The notes under the pieces were generated by a model. That model saw nothing but the letters and a program-made list of their open reading frames with translations, had not been told where the DNA came from and did no database searches. Below are positions 1-8,541 of a stretch of DNA of 64,000 bases, piece after piece. Where the stretch lies: positions 310,001 to 374,000 of the forward strand of contig NZ_JAHCDA010000001.1 in NCBI RefSeq assembly GCF_018413645.1, given 5' to 3'. Source of the DNA: Roseococcus pinisoli (GTDB taxonomy: Bacteria > Pseudomonadota > Alphaproteobacteria > Acetobacterales > Acetobacteraceae). The position numbers and the translations under genes were made by a program. How positions within the stretch are numbered: position 1 is the first letter of the stretch; the number at the start of each line of letters is the position of its first letter.

Positions 1-151
1 GCGGGCGGATGGCGGTGACGCCGGTGCGGACGGCGTCACCCTCGATGAGCGTGACATGGCCGACCGTGACGCCGGCGACGTCGGTGATGGCGTTGAGCGG
101 GCCGGGTGGGAGGATGCCGGGGGCGATGTGGAGGGTGCGGGCGCGTTGCAT
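1..151 (-). CDS. P1 family peptidase (DmpA-like), N-terminal part, cut by window edge
   Basis: Translating the minus strand from ATG at 151 gives MQRARTLHIAPGILPPG followed by NAITDVAGVTVGHVTLIEGD and RTGVTAIRP, then runs off the window. The I-T-D-V-x-G-V-x-V-G-H pattern followed by R-T-G-V-T is the N-terminus of the P1/S58 family (DmpA aminopeptidases and relatives), which self-cleave to an Ntn-type nucleophile. Only 50 residues are present, so the catalytic part is not visible and the substrate cannot be inferred. Upstream (152-256) is an unusually AT-rich stretch that probably carries its promoter. Confidence 0.75.
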   Translation of the reverse strand, partial: MQRARTLHIAPGILPPGPLNAITDVAGVTVGHVTLIEGDAVRTGVTAIRP

Positions 152-256
152 TGCCGATGCCATCAAAATACTCAGCAGAAGAGGTTGCGATATTTGATCA
201 ACTTGACTTTACGGCTTTATTTTTAGCAACGAACCAATCGAAGAAACGAATTCCGA

Positions 257-1144
257 TCAGGAATCCTTCCTCAACACCAGCGTGCACCACGGCGCCAGAT
301 CGATCCGCCTCTCCAGCACCAGGCCCGCGCGCCGATGCGCGATCAGCACCATCCGCGCCTGCGTCCCCAGCAGCCCCGCCAGAATCGCCCGCCCCCCCGG
401 CGCCAGATGCGCGCCCAGATCCGCCGCCATCGCGCAGAGCGGCCTTGCCAGAATATTCGCGAAGATCAGGTCGAAGGGCTGGCCCGTGCGGATCGCCGCA
501 TGCCGGTACCCATCCGCCAGGATCACCCGCATCCGCCGCTTCAGCCCGTTCATCGTGACGTTCTCTTCCGCCACGCGCACCGACCAGGGCTCGATATCCG
601 TCGCGAGCGCACGGGCGCCCCGAAACATCTTGGCCGCGCCCATGGCCAGGATGCCGCTGCCCGAGCCCACGTCCAGCACGTAGCGCGGCCGGCGGTGCAG
701 CCCCTCCAGCGCCATCAGGCACCCCTGGGTCGAGGAATGCTCGCCCGAGCCGAAGGCCAGGCCCGCATCCAGGGTCAGCGGGATGCGCCCATAGGTCAGG
801 CGCGGCTCCACATGCGTCGGCCGGATGAGGAAGCGCCGGCCGATCTCCTGCTCCGGAAAGGCCTCCACGGTGCGGGCCAGCCAGCCCTCCGCCTCCACCG
901 GCGCGCGCTCCAGCACCGCCTCGTAGCCGGAGAGGCCGGCGGCGAGCGCCAGGGCCGTGGTCAGCGCGTCCTGGTCGGCCAGCGCCTCGCGCACGGCCTC
1001 GATGCGCCAGGTGTCCGTCGCCTCGTCGCGGAACAGGGCCACGGTGGCGCTGACCGCCAGCAGGGCGGATTCGTAGGAGGGCACGGCCTCCTCCGGCAGC
1101 TGATCGAGCACCAGGGTCTCGAGCTGGGCGGGCTGCTTCTTCAT
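257..1144 (-). CDS. prmA: Ribosomal protein L11 methyltransferase PrmA
   Basis: This 295-residue protein has the PrmA layout: a variable N-terminal substrate-recognition domain, then FGSGEHSSTQ at about residues 131-140, the SAM-binding DVGSGSGIL at about 158-166 and FANILARPL at about 228-236. PrmA methylates lysines and the N-terminus of ribosomal protein L11. The usual G-T-G-x-H-x-T-T motif reads G-S-G-E-H-S-S-T here, a conservative variant. Its start codon overlaps the uvrD stop by 4 nt (ATGA), so the two are probably translated from one message. Confidence 0.93.
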   Translation of the reverse strand: MKKQPAQLETLVLDQLPEEAVPSYESALLAVSATVALFRDEATDTWRIEAVREALADQDALTTALALAAGLSGYEAVLERAPVEAEGWLARTVEAFPEQEIGRRFLIRPTHVEPRLTYGRIPLTLDAGLAFGSGEHSSTQGCLMALEGLHRRPRYVLDVGSGSGILAMGAAKMFRGARALATDIEPWSVRVAEENVTMNGLKRRMRVILADGYRHAAIRTGQPFDLIFANILARPLCAMAADLGAHLAPGGRAILAGLLGTQARMVLIAHRRAGLVLERRIDLAPWCTLVLRKDS

Positions 1145-3351
1145 GCGGGCTCCACAAAGCGGGCGAAGAGGCGCTTTGCCCCGGCCTTTTCAAATTCGAT
1201 GTCCAGCTTGTCGTCGTCGACGCCGGTGATGCGGCCATAGCCGAATTTCTGGTGGAAGACGCGCATGCCGCGCGAGAATCCCTTCTCGTGCTCGGGGCGC
1301 TGGTCCACCTCCCAGGCGCCGGCCTCGATCACCCGCGGGCGCCGCGTGCTGGTGAGCGCGCCCGCCCCGAAGACCGAGGAGGGAATGCGCGGCGCCTGCT
1401 GCACCCCGCCCTCGCGCAGGATCTCGGATTCCGGCAGCTCGTCCAGGAAGCGCGAGGGGATGCTGCTGGTCCAGTTGCCGTAGATGCGCCGGTTGGCGGC
1501 ATGGCTGATGGTGCAGAGCCGCTTGGCGCGCGTGATGCCGACATAGGCGAGGCGGCGCTCCTCCTCGAGGCTTTTTGCCCCGCCCTCGTCGAGGCTGCGC
1601 TGGCTGGGGAACAGCCCCTCCTCCCAGCCGGGGAGGAAGACCATGTCGAATTCCAGCCCCTTGGCCGCGTGCAGCGTCATGAGGCTGACCTTCTCGCCCT
1701 CCGCCGCGTCGTCGGTGTCCATGACGAGGGCGATGTGCTCCAGGAAGGCGCCGAGCGTGGGGAACTCCGCCATGGCGCGGAGCAGCTCCTTCAGGTTGTC
1801 GAGCCGGCCGGGGGCCTCCAGGCTGCGGTCGGCCTTCCACATGTCGATATAGCCGCTCTCCTCCAGCACCTGGGCGGCGGTGACGACATGGCCTTCCTTC
1901 TCGAGGCCGGCGCTCCAGCGGGCCAGGCCCTCCAGCAGCTCGCGCAGGGCGGCGCGCGGGCGGGGGCGGATGGCGTCGGTCTCGATCAGCCGGGCGGCGG
2001 CGAAGCGCAGCGGCAGCTGCTCCTCGCGCGCCAGGCGGTGCAGCGCGGCCATCGCGGTATCGCCCAGGCCGCGCTTGGGCGTGTTCACGATGCGCTCGAA
2101 GGCCAGGTCGTCATTGGGCTGCGAGAGGGCGCGGAAATAGGCGATGGCGTCGCGGATCTCGAGCCGTTCGTAGAACTTGGCGCCGCCATAGACGCGATAG
2201 GGGATGGCGAGCGTGATCAGCCGCTCCTCGAAGGCGCGGGTCTGGAAGCCGGCGCGGACCAGGATGGCGACCTCGCCGAGGTTCTGGCCGCCGCGCCGCG
2301 CCTCCTCGATGCGGGAGCCGACCATGCGGGCCTCCTCCTCGCTGTCCCAGAGGGAGACGACGCGCACGCGCTCGCCCGAGGCATCCTGGCGGCCGGAGCG
2401 CAGGGTCTTGCCGAGCCGGCCCTCGTTGCGGGCGATGAGGCCGGAGGCCGCGTTGAGGATGGGCTGGGTGGAGCGGTAGTTGCTCTCCAGGCGGACGATG
2501 GCCGCCCCGGGAAAGTCGCGCTCGAAGCGGAGGATGTTCTCGATCTCGGCGCCGCGCCAGGAATAGATCGACTGGTCGTCGTCGCCGACGCAGCAGATGT
2601 TCTTGTGCCCCTGCGCCAGCAGCCGCAGCCAGAGGTACTGCACCAGGTTGGTGTCCTGGTACTCGTCCACCAGGATGTAGCGGAAGAGGTTGTGGTAGCG
2701 CTCCAGCACCTCGGCATTGGTGCGCAGGATCTCGGTCACATGCAGCAGCAGGTCGCCGAAGTCGCAGGCGTTGAGCGCGACCAGCCGGGCCTGGTAGGCG
2801 GCGTAGAGCTTCTCGCCCTTGTTGTTGGCGTAGTCCGTGGTTTCCGCGACGGGGATGCGGTCCGGCGTCAGGCCGCGATCCTTCCAGCGCTGGATGATGG
2901 CCATCATCCCATTGGGCGGCCAGCGCTTGAGGTCGATGCCCTCGGCCTCCATCACCTGCTTCAGCAGCCGCGTCTGGTCATCCGTGTCCAGGATGGTGAA
3001 GGAGGAGGTCAGCCCCACCAGCTCGGCGTGCCGGCGCAGCATGCGGGCCGCCAGCGCGTGGAAGGTGCCGAGCCACAGCCCCTCAGCGGGGCGGTTCAGG
3101 ATGGCGCCCACCCGCTCGCGCATCTCGCGCGCGGCCTTGTTGGTGAAGGTGACGGAGAGGACCTGATGCGGCGCCGCCCGGCCGGTGACGAGCAGATGGG
3201 CGAAGCGCGTCGTCAGCACCCGGGTCTTGCCCGTGCCGGCGCCGGCGAGCACGAGCAGCGGCCCGTCCAGCGTTTCGACGGCGGCACGTTGCTCAGGATT
3301 CAGCCGCGCGAGATAGTCGCCGGGCGGGGGAGGTGCTGATGGTACGGACAC
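1141..3351 (-). CDS. uvrD: ATP-dependent DNA helicase UvrD/PcrA
   Basis: A 736-residue superfamily 1A helicase. The N-terminus LNPEQRAAVETLDGP is the Q motif; Walker A AGAGTGKT lies at residues 36-43 and Walker B includes VDEYQDTN. Later motifs include GDDDQSIYSWRGA and LMTLHAAKGLEFDMVFLPG. The C-terminus (FHQKFGYGRITGVDDDKLDI) is the Tudor-like domain that PcrA/UvrD proteins use to contact RNA polymerase. It unwinds DNA in excision and mismatch repair and clears stalled complexes. It is first in a pair with prmA. Confidence 0.95.
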   Translation of the reverse strand: MSVPSAPPPPGDYLARLNPEQRAAVETLDGPLLVLAGAGTGKTRVLTTRFAHLLVTGRAAPHQVLSVTFTNKAAREMRERVGAILNRPAEGLWLGTFHALAARMLRRHAELVGLTSSFTILDTDDQTRLLKQVMEAEGIDLKRWPPNGMMAIIQRWKDRGLTPDRIPVAETTDYANNKGEKLYAAYQARLVALNACDFGDLLLHVTEILRTNAEVLERYHNLFRYILVDEYQDTNLVQYLWLRLLAQGHKNICCVGDDDQSIYSWRGAEIENILRFERDFPGAAIVRLESNYRSTQPILNAASGLIARNEGRLGKTLRSGRQDASGERVRVVSLWDSEEEARMVGSRIEEARRGGQNLGEVAILVRAGFQTRAFEERLITLAIPYRVYGGAKFYERLEIRDAIAYFRALSQPNDDLAFERIVNTPKRGLGDTAMAALHRLAREEQLPLRFAAARLIETDAIRPRPRAALRELLEGLARWSAGLEKEGHVVTAAQVLEESGYIDMWKADRSLEAPGRLDNLKELLRAMAEFPTLGAFLEHIALVMDTDDAAEGEKVSLMTLHAAKGLEFDMVFLPGWEEGLFPSQRSLDEGGAKSLEEERRLAYVGITRAKRLCTISHAANRRIYGNWTSSIPSRFLDELPESEILREGGVQQAPRIPSSVFGAGALTSTRRPRVIEAGAWEVDQRPEHEKGFSRGMRVFHQKFGYGRITGVDDDKLDIEFEKAGAKRLFARFVEPA

Positions 3352-3416
3352 CCATCAGCCTATAGAACATCACCTCAGGCCAACCAACCGCGGGCTCCGC
3401 AGGCCTCGCGCGATGA

Positions 3417-4376
3417 ATGGGGATGGGTACGCGGCCCTTGGACCGGATTCGTCGTTTTCTCGAATGGTCGGCCCTGCGCGGCGCCGCGCTCCTTGCCGGG
3501 GGCATCTTCGCGGGGCTCTTCGTCCCGCCCCTGGCCGCCGCCGCGCGCGACATCATCACCCCGATCGTCTTCCTGCTGATGGTGCTGGTGCTGCTGCGGG
3601 TCGATCTCGGGCAGGTGATCGCCTATCTGCGCCGGCCGGCGCTGGTGACGGCGCTGCTCGCCTGGCTGCTGATCGTGAGCCCGCTGATCATCTGGGCCGT
3701 GCTCTGGTCGCTCGGCATCACGCATCCCTTCGCGGCCGGGCTGGTGATCGTGGCGACCGGCTGCGCGGCCACCTCCTCGCCGGCTTTCGCCCGGCTGGTC
3801 GGGCTGGACGGCGAGATCGCCTTCGTGGTCGCCATCCTCTCCACGCTGATCCTGCCCTTCACCGCGCCGCCGCTGGCGCTGGGGCTGCTGGGCATCGACC
3901 TCGCCATCTCCATCCCGGGGCTGATGCTGCGTCTGGCGCTGCTGGTCGGCCTGCCGCTGATCATCTCGATCGGCCTGCGCCGGCTGATGGGCCCCGCGGT
4001 TCTCGAGCGCTGGGGCCGCGCGGTGGACGGCGCGGTGGTGCTGCTGGTGGTGCTCTACGGCTTCGGGGTGATGGACGGGGTGCTGGGCCAGCTCCTCGCC
4101 CGGCCGGCGCTGGTGCTGGGCGGCATCCTCACGGCCTTCGCCGGCTCACTCGCGATGAATGCCATGACGGCGGCCGCCTTCGCGGGCTTCGGCCGCCGGG
4201 TGACGCTCTCGGCCGGGCTGATGGCGGGCAACCGCAACATGGCGCTCTACCTGGCGGTGATCCCCGCCACGGCGGACCCGCACATCATCCTGACCTTCGT
4301 GCTGTTCCAGTTCCCGCTCTTCCTCAGCCCGTTCCTGCTGAAGCCGATCTACGAGAGGATCAGGGGGCGGTCCTGA
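3417..4376 (+). CDS. Polytopic membrane protein, BASS-like transporter
   Basis: A 319-residue, very hydrophobic protein with about nine or ten membrane segments from residue 20 to the end. The pattern, including VIVATGCAATSSPAF mid-protein and LSAGLMAGNRNMALYLAV near the C-terminus, resembles the bile acid:sodium symporter (BASS/SBF) superfamily, but the match is by eye. The substrate is unknown. Start chosen at ATG 3417; the ATG at 3423 is an equally good in-frame alternative. Its last 17 nt overlap the end of the convergent lipoprotein gene. Confidence 0.7.
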   Translation: MGMGTRPLDRIRRFLEWSALRGAALLAGGIFAGLFVPPLAAAARDIITPIVFLLMVLVLLRVDLGQVIAYLRRPALVTALLAWLLIVSPLIIWAVLWSLGITHPFAAGLVIVATGCAATSSPAFARLVGLDGEIAFVVAILSTLILPFTAPPLALGLLGIDLAISIPGLMLRLALLVGLPLIISIGLRRLMGPAVLERWGRAVDGAVVLLVVLYGFGVMDGVLGQLLARPALVLGGILTAFAGSLAMNAMTAAAFAGFGRRVTLSAGLMAGNRNMALYLAVIPATADPHIILTFVLFQFPLFLSPFLLKPIYERIRGRS

Positions 4377-4947
4377 GCGCCGCCACGATCTCGTTCAGGA
4401 AGCCGCGGGCATCGGCGGGCGCCGGGTCGCGGCGCGGCATGGAGACGCGCAGGCGCAGAAGCTGCCCGCCCGCCGCGCCCACGCAGATCGTGCTCTGGAC
4501 CGGCTGGCGGCCATAGGTGCCCTCGAGGTCCGCGCAGCGGAAGAGCGCGCCGCCCTCCGGCCGGTTGGCCTCGCGGACGACCTGGAGCCGCCGGTGCGGC
4601 CCCGCGCCCCGCGCGGCATCGGCGATGGAACGCTGGTACTCGGCCTCCACGGCGGGAGAGCCGATTCCGTCCGTCACCTGGGAAGGTGCGCGAAGAACCT
4701 GCACGAAGCCGGCCGCGGTGCGGCTCGGCGTCGCATAGGCCACCTCCACACCTGGCAGAGGCTGGGAGGTCGGCACGGTGGCCCCCCTCTGGAAGCCAGC
4801 CGCCTGGGAGGGCAAGCGCTGAGCCAGCGCCTCGGGCGCGGAAACGACGGGGACCGGCGCGGGGGCGGAGGCGCCCCCTTCCGGGGTCGCTCCATCCATC
4901 GCGCAGGCCCCGAGACCGAGGGCTGCGAGCAGCGCGAGCCCCCGCAT
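4360..4947 (-). CDS. Putative lipoprotein of unknown function
   Basis: This 195-residue protein starts MRGLALLAALGLGACAMDG, a lipoprotein signal peptide with the lipobox L-G-A-C at about residues 12-15. The mature part is Ala/Pro-rich at first, then has a compact domain with two further cysteines (FRCADLEG and STICVG). No family is recognised. The start ATG shares one base with the terC stop (TGATG), so it is probably translated by coupling to terC, and its 3' end overlaps the convergent transporter gene. Confidence 0.75.
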   Translation of the reverse strand: MRGLALLAALGLGACAMDGATPEGGASAPAPVPVVSAPEALAQRLPSQAAGFQRGATVPTSQPLPGVEVAYATPSRTAAGFVQVLRAPSQVTDGIGSPAVEAEYQRSIADAARGAGPHRRLQVVREANRPEGGALFRCADLEGTYGRQPVQSTICVGAAGGQLLRLRVSMPRRDPAPADARGFLNEIVAALRTAP

Positions 4948-5609
4948 CAGGTGAGGGGCACCGGGGAAGCGACGGGGGCCATCAGGCCGATCGGCGCCTC
5001 GGCGGCGTGGGCGGTGAAGTGCTGAATGTCGTGGTAAATCATCTCCACGCCAATATAGACGATGAGCGCCACGCCGATATAGGCGATGACCGGAAACTTC
5101 TCGAGCAGCTTGGCGATCAGCGTGGCCGCGACGCCCATCAGCAGGATCGAGATGGCGAGGCCGATGATCAGCATCTCCATGTTGCCCTTCGCCGCGCCGG
5201 CGACGGCCAGCACGTTGTCCAGGCTCATGGACACGTCGGCGATCACGATCTGCCGCAGGGCGACCGCCATGGTCTTCGGCGCATTGTCGACATGGCCGTC
5301 TTCCGCGTCCTTATCCTTGGCGCGGAGCTCCTTGAAGAAGGTGTAGGCGATCCAGAGCAGCACGAGGCCGCCGGCCAGCATGATGCCGGGAATGGCCAGC
5401 AGGTAGACCGCGCCGAGGCTGAGGATGATGCGGAGGAAGACGGCGAGAACCATGCCGAAGAGGATGGCCTTGCCGCGCTGCGCGGCAGGAAGCCCGGCCG
5501 CCGCAAGGGCGATCAGAACGGCGTTGTCGCCCGAAAGGATGAGGTTGACGCCGAGAATTTCCGACAGCGTCAACCAGTTCCAACTCGCAGTGAAAGAGGC
5601 GAGGTCCAT
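4947..5609 (-). CDS. TerC family integral membrane protein, YjbE type
   Basis: A 220-residue protein with about seven membrane segments and the two acidic TerC signatures, LILSGDNAVLIALAAAG near residue 25 and DVSMSLDNVLAVAGAAKG near residue 125. YjbE-type TerC proteins are linked to metal, especially manganese, export or metalation of secreted proteins; in many bacteria their genes lie behind metal-sensing leaders. It follows a second terC gene at 84 nt. The leader (5610-5660) folds into two hairpins, one covering the ribosome site. Confidence 0.88.
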   Translation of the reverse strand: MDLASFTASWNWLTLSEILGVNLILSGDNAVLIALAAAGLPAAQRGKAILFGMVLAVFLRIILSLGAVYLLAIPGIMLAGGLVLLWIAYTFFKELRAKDKDAEDGHVDNAPKTMAVALRQIVIADVSMSLDNVLAVAGAAKGNMEMLIIGLAISILLMGVAATLIAKLLEKFPVIAYIGVALIVYIGVEMIYHDIQHFTAHAAEAPIGLMAPVASPVPLT

Positions 5610-5660
5610 GACTAGGTGGTCTCCAGGGGTGGAGCCGGGACGCTAGTCGTCCCGGCCCGC
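5610..5660 (-). promoter_or_regulatory. Structured leader of terC (candidate cis-regulatory RNA)
   Basis: On the minus strand GCCGGGACG (5656-5648) pairs perfectly with CGTCCCGGC (5642-5634) around the loop ACTAG. Next comes CTCCA-CCCC-TGGAG, whose 3' arm contains the only Shine-Dalgarno candidate (GGAG). The loop sequence GACTAG (5648-5643) is also complementary to CTAGTC (5615-5610), which lies directly before the start codon. The pairings are seen in the sequence. A riboswitch or translational switch is inferred from the TerC/YjbE family's usual regulation. I could not match it to the yybP-ykoY consensus. The long hairpin could alternatively end the upstream terC transcript, but no U-run follows. 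Confidence 0.45.
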
Positions 5661-5693
5661 CCTGTCTTTTCACCTCAGTAATGTTTCGGACAC

Positions 5694-6521
5694 CTAATGG
5701 CCCGGTTCCTGCGGTGCAGCTACCGGCACCACGGCCACGGCCGGCGGAGGAGCAGTGCGGCGGACGGCCCTGAGGACCGCATCCGCCACCAGCGTTACCA
5801 CGATGGCCAGGACCGCGACCTGCAGCATCGTCGCCCCCGCCCAGAGCCAGGCCGGGAAGACGCCCGGCATCGCCAGGTAGCCCAGCGGCAGCAGCAGGAA
5901 GGCATAGGAGCCGGGCACGCGCTCGGCGACCTCATGCGTACCGGACCAGATCATGTCGCCGGCGACGTAGAGGATGATGAGCAGGCCGACCCAGGCGATC
6001 CAACGGTGCTTGTTCAGCAGGTTGGCGATCAGCGTCGCCGCCACGCCCATCAGCACGACCGAGATGGCCAGGCCGACGATGAGCACATAGGGATGGTCCT
6101 TGGCGGCGCCCGCGACGGCGAGAACGTTGTCCAGGCTCATCGAGATGTCGGCCACGAGGATCTGCGTGATGGCCTGGCGCATCGTCTTGCGCGGGGTTCC
6201 ATCGGCGTTCAGGCTCCCCTCTTCCTCGTTCCCGTGATCGTGCTGGCCGCCGTCACGCAGCTCCCGGTACATCTTCCAGCAGACCCAGAGCAGCAGCACG
6301 CCGCCGGCCAGGGTGATGCCCACGATCGAGAGCAGCTGGACCGTGATGCTGGCGAAGCCGATGCGCATAATGGTCGCGGCGACGATGCCCCAGAAGATGG
6401 CCTTGCGTCGCTGTTCCGCGGGTAGACCCGCTGCCGCCATGCCGACGACGATCGCATTGTCGCCCGCCAGGACGATGTCGATCATCAGTACCTGTAGGAG
6501 TGGAACTACCCATTCCGGCAT
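5694..6521 (-). CDS. TerC family integral membrane protein, YjbE type (second copy)
   Basis: Begins MPEWVVPLLQVLMIDIVLAGDNAIVVGMA and carries the second TerC signature DISMSLDNVLAVAGAAKDHP, 275 residues in all. It is longer than its neighbour because of a charged, His-containing loop (GGQHDHGNEEEGS, a possible metal-binding segment) and a C-terminal extension with two extra membrane segments. An in-frame ATG at 6572 exists, but ATG 6521 is preceded by GAAGGA at good spacing and matches the family start. It lies upstream of, and in line with, the other yjbE-type gene. Confidence 0.87.
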   Translation of the reverse strand: MPEWVVPLLQVLMIDIVLAGDNAIVVGMAAAGLPAEQRRKAIFWGIVAATIMRIGFASITVQLLSIVGITLAGGVLLLWVCWKMYRELRDGGQHDHGNEEEGSLNADGTPRKTMRQAITQILVADISMSLDNVLAVAGAAKDHPYVLIVGLAISVVLMGVAATLIANLLNKHRWIAWVGLLIILYVAGDMIWSGTHEVAERVPGSYAFLLLPLGYLAMPGVFPAWLWAGATMLQVAVLAIVVTLVADAVLRAVRRTAPPPAVAVVPVAAPQEPGH

Positions 6522-6570
6522 CAGCGGTTTCCTTCGCGTTGAAGTCGTTTTGGAGGGGGCTTCTACCCCC
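6522..6570 (-). promoter_or_regulatory. Structured leader of the second terC gene
   Basis: Minus-strand GGGGG-TAGAAG-CCCCC (6570-6555) is a perfect short hairpin. It is followed by CTTC-AACGC-GAAG (6544-6532), whose 3' arm overlaps the Shine-Dalgarno GAAGGA. The first loop's GAAG could also pair with the CTTC. The order (GC-rich hairpin, then a hairpin over the ribosome site) repeats that of the neighbouring terC leader although the sequences differ. A regulatory role is inferred. Confidence 0.35.
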
Positions 6571-6671
6571 AATCATTGCACGTTTGACAGAAACGGGGTG
6601 CCGCGCCAAGCCCGCTTGCAGCGGCTGTCATGACGCGCGACATGACGCCCCAAGTTCCTAGAGAGGCTGCG

Positions 6672-8003
6672 ATGGTCCCCCGCTACACCCGCCCCGCCAT
6701 GGCCGAGATCTGGTCGCCCGAGGCGCGCTACCGCATCTGGTTTGAGATCGAGGCCCTCGCCGCCGAGAAAATGGCGGAACTCGGCACAATCCCGGCCGGC
6801 GCCGCCGCCGCGATCCGTGCCGGAGGCGGCCCCAAGGTCGCCGCCATGGGCGCCGCCGACGTCGCCCGGATCGACGAGATCGAGAGCGTGACGCGGCATG
6901 ACGTCATCGCCTTCCTCACCTGGCTCGGCGAGGGCATCGGCGAAGACGCCCGCTACATGCACCAAGGATTGACGAGCAGTGACGTTTTGGACACCTGCCT
7001 CGCCGTCCAGATGACACGGGCGGCGGATTTGCTGATCGCGGATGTCGAATCCGTCATGAGCGCGTTGAAAACGCGTGCTCTTGAGCACAAGTTCACGCCC
7101 ACGATCGGTCGCAGCCACGGGATTCATGCGGAACCCACCACCTTCGGCCTCAAGCTCGCCAACCACTATGCCGAGTTTTCCCGCAACAGGCAGCGTTTGA
7201 TCGCGGCCCGGGCCGAAGTCGCCACCTGCGCCCTTTCGGGCCCCATCGGCACCTTCGCCTCGGTCGATCCGCGGGTGGAGGAGCATGTCGCGGCCAAGCT
7301 CGGCCTCGCGGTGGAGCCGGTCTCCACGCAGGTCATCCCGCGCGACCGCCACGCCGCCTTTTTCGCCACCCTGGCCGTGGTCGCCGGCGCGGTGGAGCGG
7401 CTGTCCACCGAGGTCCGCCACCTGCAGCGCAGCGAGGTGCGCGAGGCGGAGGAGTTCTTCCACAAGGGCCAGAAGGGCAGCTCCGCGATGCCGCACAAGC
7501 GGAATCCGGTGCTCTCCGAGAACCTGACCGGCCTCGCCCGCCTGGTGCGCGGCTATGCCATGCCGGCGCTGGAGAACATCACCCTCTGGCACGAGCGCGA
7601 CATCAGCCATTCCAGCGTGGAGCGGGTCATCGGCCCGGACGCCACCATCGCGCTCGACTTCGCGCTCATGCGCCTGGCCGGCATGATGGAGAAGCTGACC
7701 GTCTATCCGGAGCGGATGGACGAGAACCTGGAGGGCCTCGGCGGCGTCGTGCACAGCCAGAAGGTGCTGCTGGCGCTGACGCAGGCGGGCATGTCGCGCG
7801 AGGGCGCCTATTCGGCGGTCCAGCAGGCGGCGATGGCCACCTGGCTGAAGCTCGGCAAGCCGGACGCCCAGCGCTTCCGCGAGAACCTGCTGGTGCAGCC
7901 CGAGGTCTCGGCCGTGATGAGCGGCGCCGAGCTCGACGCCGCGATGGATCCGCAGCGGGACTTCCGCCACGTGGAGACCATTTTCGCGCGGGTCTTCGGC
8001 TGA
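6672..8003 (+). CDS. purB: Adenylosuccinate lyase
   Basis: A 443-residue enzyme starting MVPRYTRPAMAEIWSPEARY. It contains the fumarase/aspartase superfamily signature GSSAMPHKRNP (S-S-x-M-P-x-K-x-N) at about residue 275, and TSSDVLDT and GRSHGIHAEPTTFG earlier. It catalyses two fumarate-releasing steps of purine synthesis (SAICAR to AICAR, adenylosuccinate to AMP). ATG 6672 is chosen because AGAGAGG lies 5 nt before it and the protein start matches the family; an in-frame ATG at 6630 lacks this. It opens the purine cluster that continues with purC, purS, purQ and purL. Confidence 0.96.
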   Translation: MVPRYTRPAMAEIWSPEARYRIWFEIEALAAEKMAELGTIPAGAAAAIRAGGGPKVAAMGAADVARIDEIESVTRHDVIAFLTWLGEGIGEDARYMHQGLTSSDVLDTCLAVQMTRAADLLIADVESVMSALKTRALEHKFTPTIGRSHGIHAEPTTFGLKLANHYAEFSRNRQRLIAARAEVATCALSGPIGTFASVDPRVEEHVAAKLGLAVEPVSTQVIPRDRHAAFFATLAVVAGAVERLSTEVRHLQRSEVREAEEFFHKGQKGSSAMPHKRNPVLSENLTGLARLVRGYAMPALENITLWHERDISHSSVERVIGPDATIALDFALMRLAGMMEKLTVYPERMDENLEGLGGVVHSQKVLLALTQAGMSREGAYSAVQQAAMATWLKLGKPDAQRFRENLLVQPEVSAVMSGAELDAAMDPQRDFRHVETIFARVFG

Positions 8004-8049
8004 GCCCGCTCCCCGCCCGTCCGGGCCATGGTCACGCGGCCCCGCCCGC

Positions 8050-8541
8050 GTGACCGAGCTCTATATCGATGCCGACGCCTGCCCGGTCCGCGACGAGGCC
8101 TATAAGGTCGCGCTGCGGATCGGCGTCCATGTCCATATCGTGTCCAATGGCGCACGGGGCCTGCGGGTGCCTGAGCATCCGCTCCTGCACCAGGTGATCG
8201 TGACCGAGGGCGCCGATGTGGCCGACGACTGGATCGCCGATCGCATCACCGCCCGCGACGTCTGCATCACGCAGGACATCCCGCTCGCGGCGCGCTGCCT
8301 GGAAAAGGGGGCCGCCGCCCTGAACTCCAAGGGCCGCCCCTGGACCCACGACAATATCGGGGGCGCCCTGGCCGGGCGGGCCGTGGCCGAGCATCTGCGC
8401 TCCACGGGGCAGACCACCGGCGGCCCCGCGGCGATGACCCAGGCCGACCGCTCGCGCTTCCTCTCCACGCTCGACACCTTGCTGCTCGCCGCGCAGCGGG
8501 GTCCGGCGCCGCGAATGCGCATCCCCCCCGGCGGCTTCTGA
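8050..8541 (+). CDS. DUF188/UPF0178 (YaiI/YqxD) family protein
   Basis: A 163-residue protein starting at GTG 8050 with TELYIDADACPVRDEAYKVA, the diagnostic N-terminus of the YaiI/YqxD family. Further on are VSNGARGLRVP, GADVADDWIADRI, CITQDIPLAARCLEKGAAALN and GPRPM-like positions typical of the PIN-like fold assigned to this family. A nuclease-like fold has been proposed, but the biological role is not established. The only nearby upstream ATG (8028) is in another frame, so the GTG start is preferred. Confidence 0.88.
   Translation: MTELYIDADACPVRDEAYKVALRIGVHVHIVSNGARGLRVPEHPLLHQVIVTEGADVADDWIADRITARDVCITQDIPLAARCLEKGAAALNSKGRPWTHDNIGGALAGRAVAEHLRSTGQTTGGPAAMTQADRSRFLSTLDTLLLAAQRGPAPRMRIPPGGF

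Noticed and set aside
1252-3339. Long open frame on the plus strand opposite uvrD
   Set aside because: Antisense shadow of a well-conserved gene in very GC-rich DNA; its translation is repetitive Ala/Gly/Arg/His without domains.
5610-5693. Canonical yybP-ykoY manganese riboswitch
   Set aside because: The space before the next gene is only 84 nt and the conserved yybP-ykoY loop sequences were not found; kept only as a candidate structured leader.
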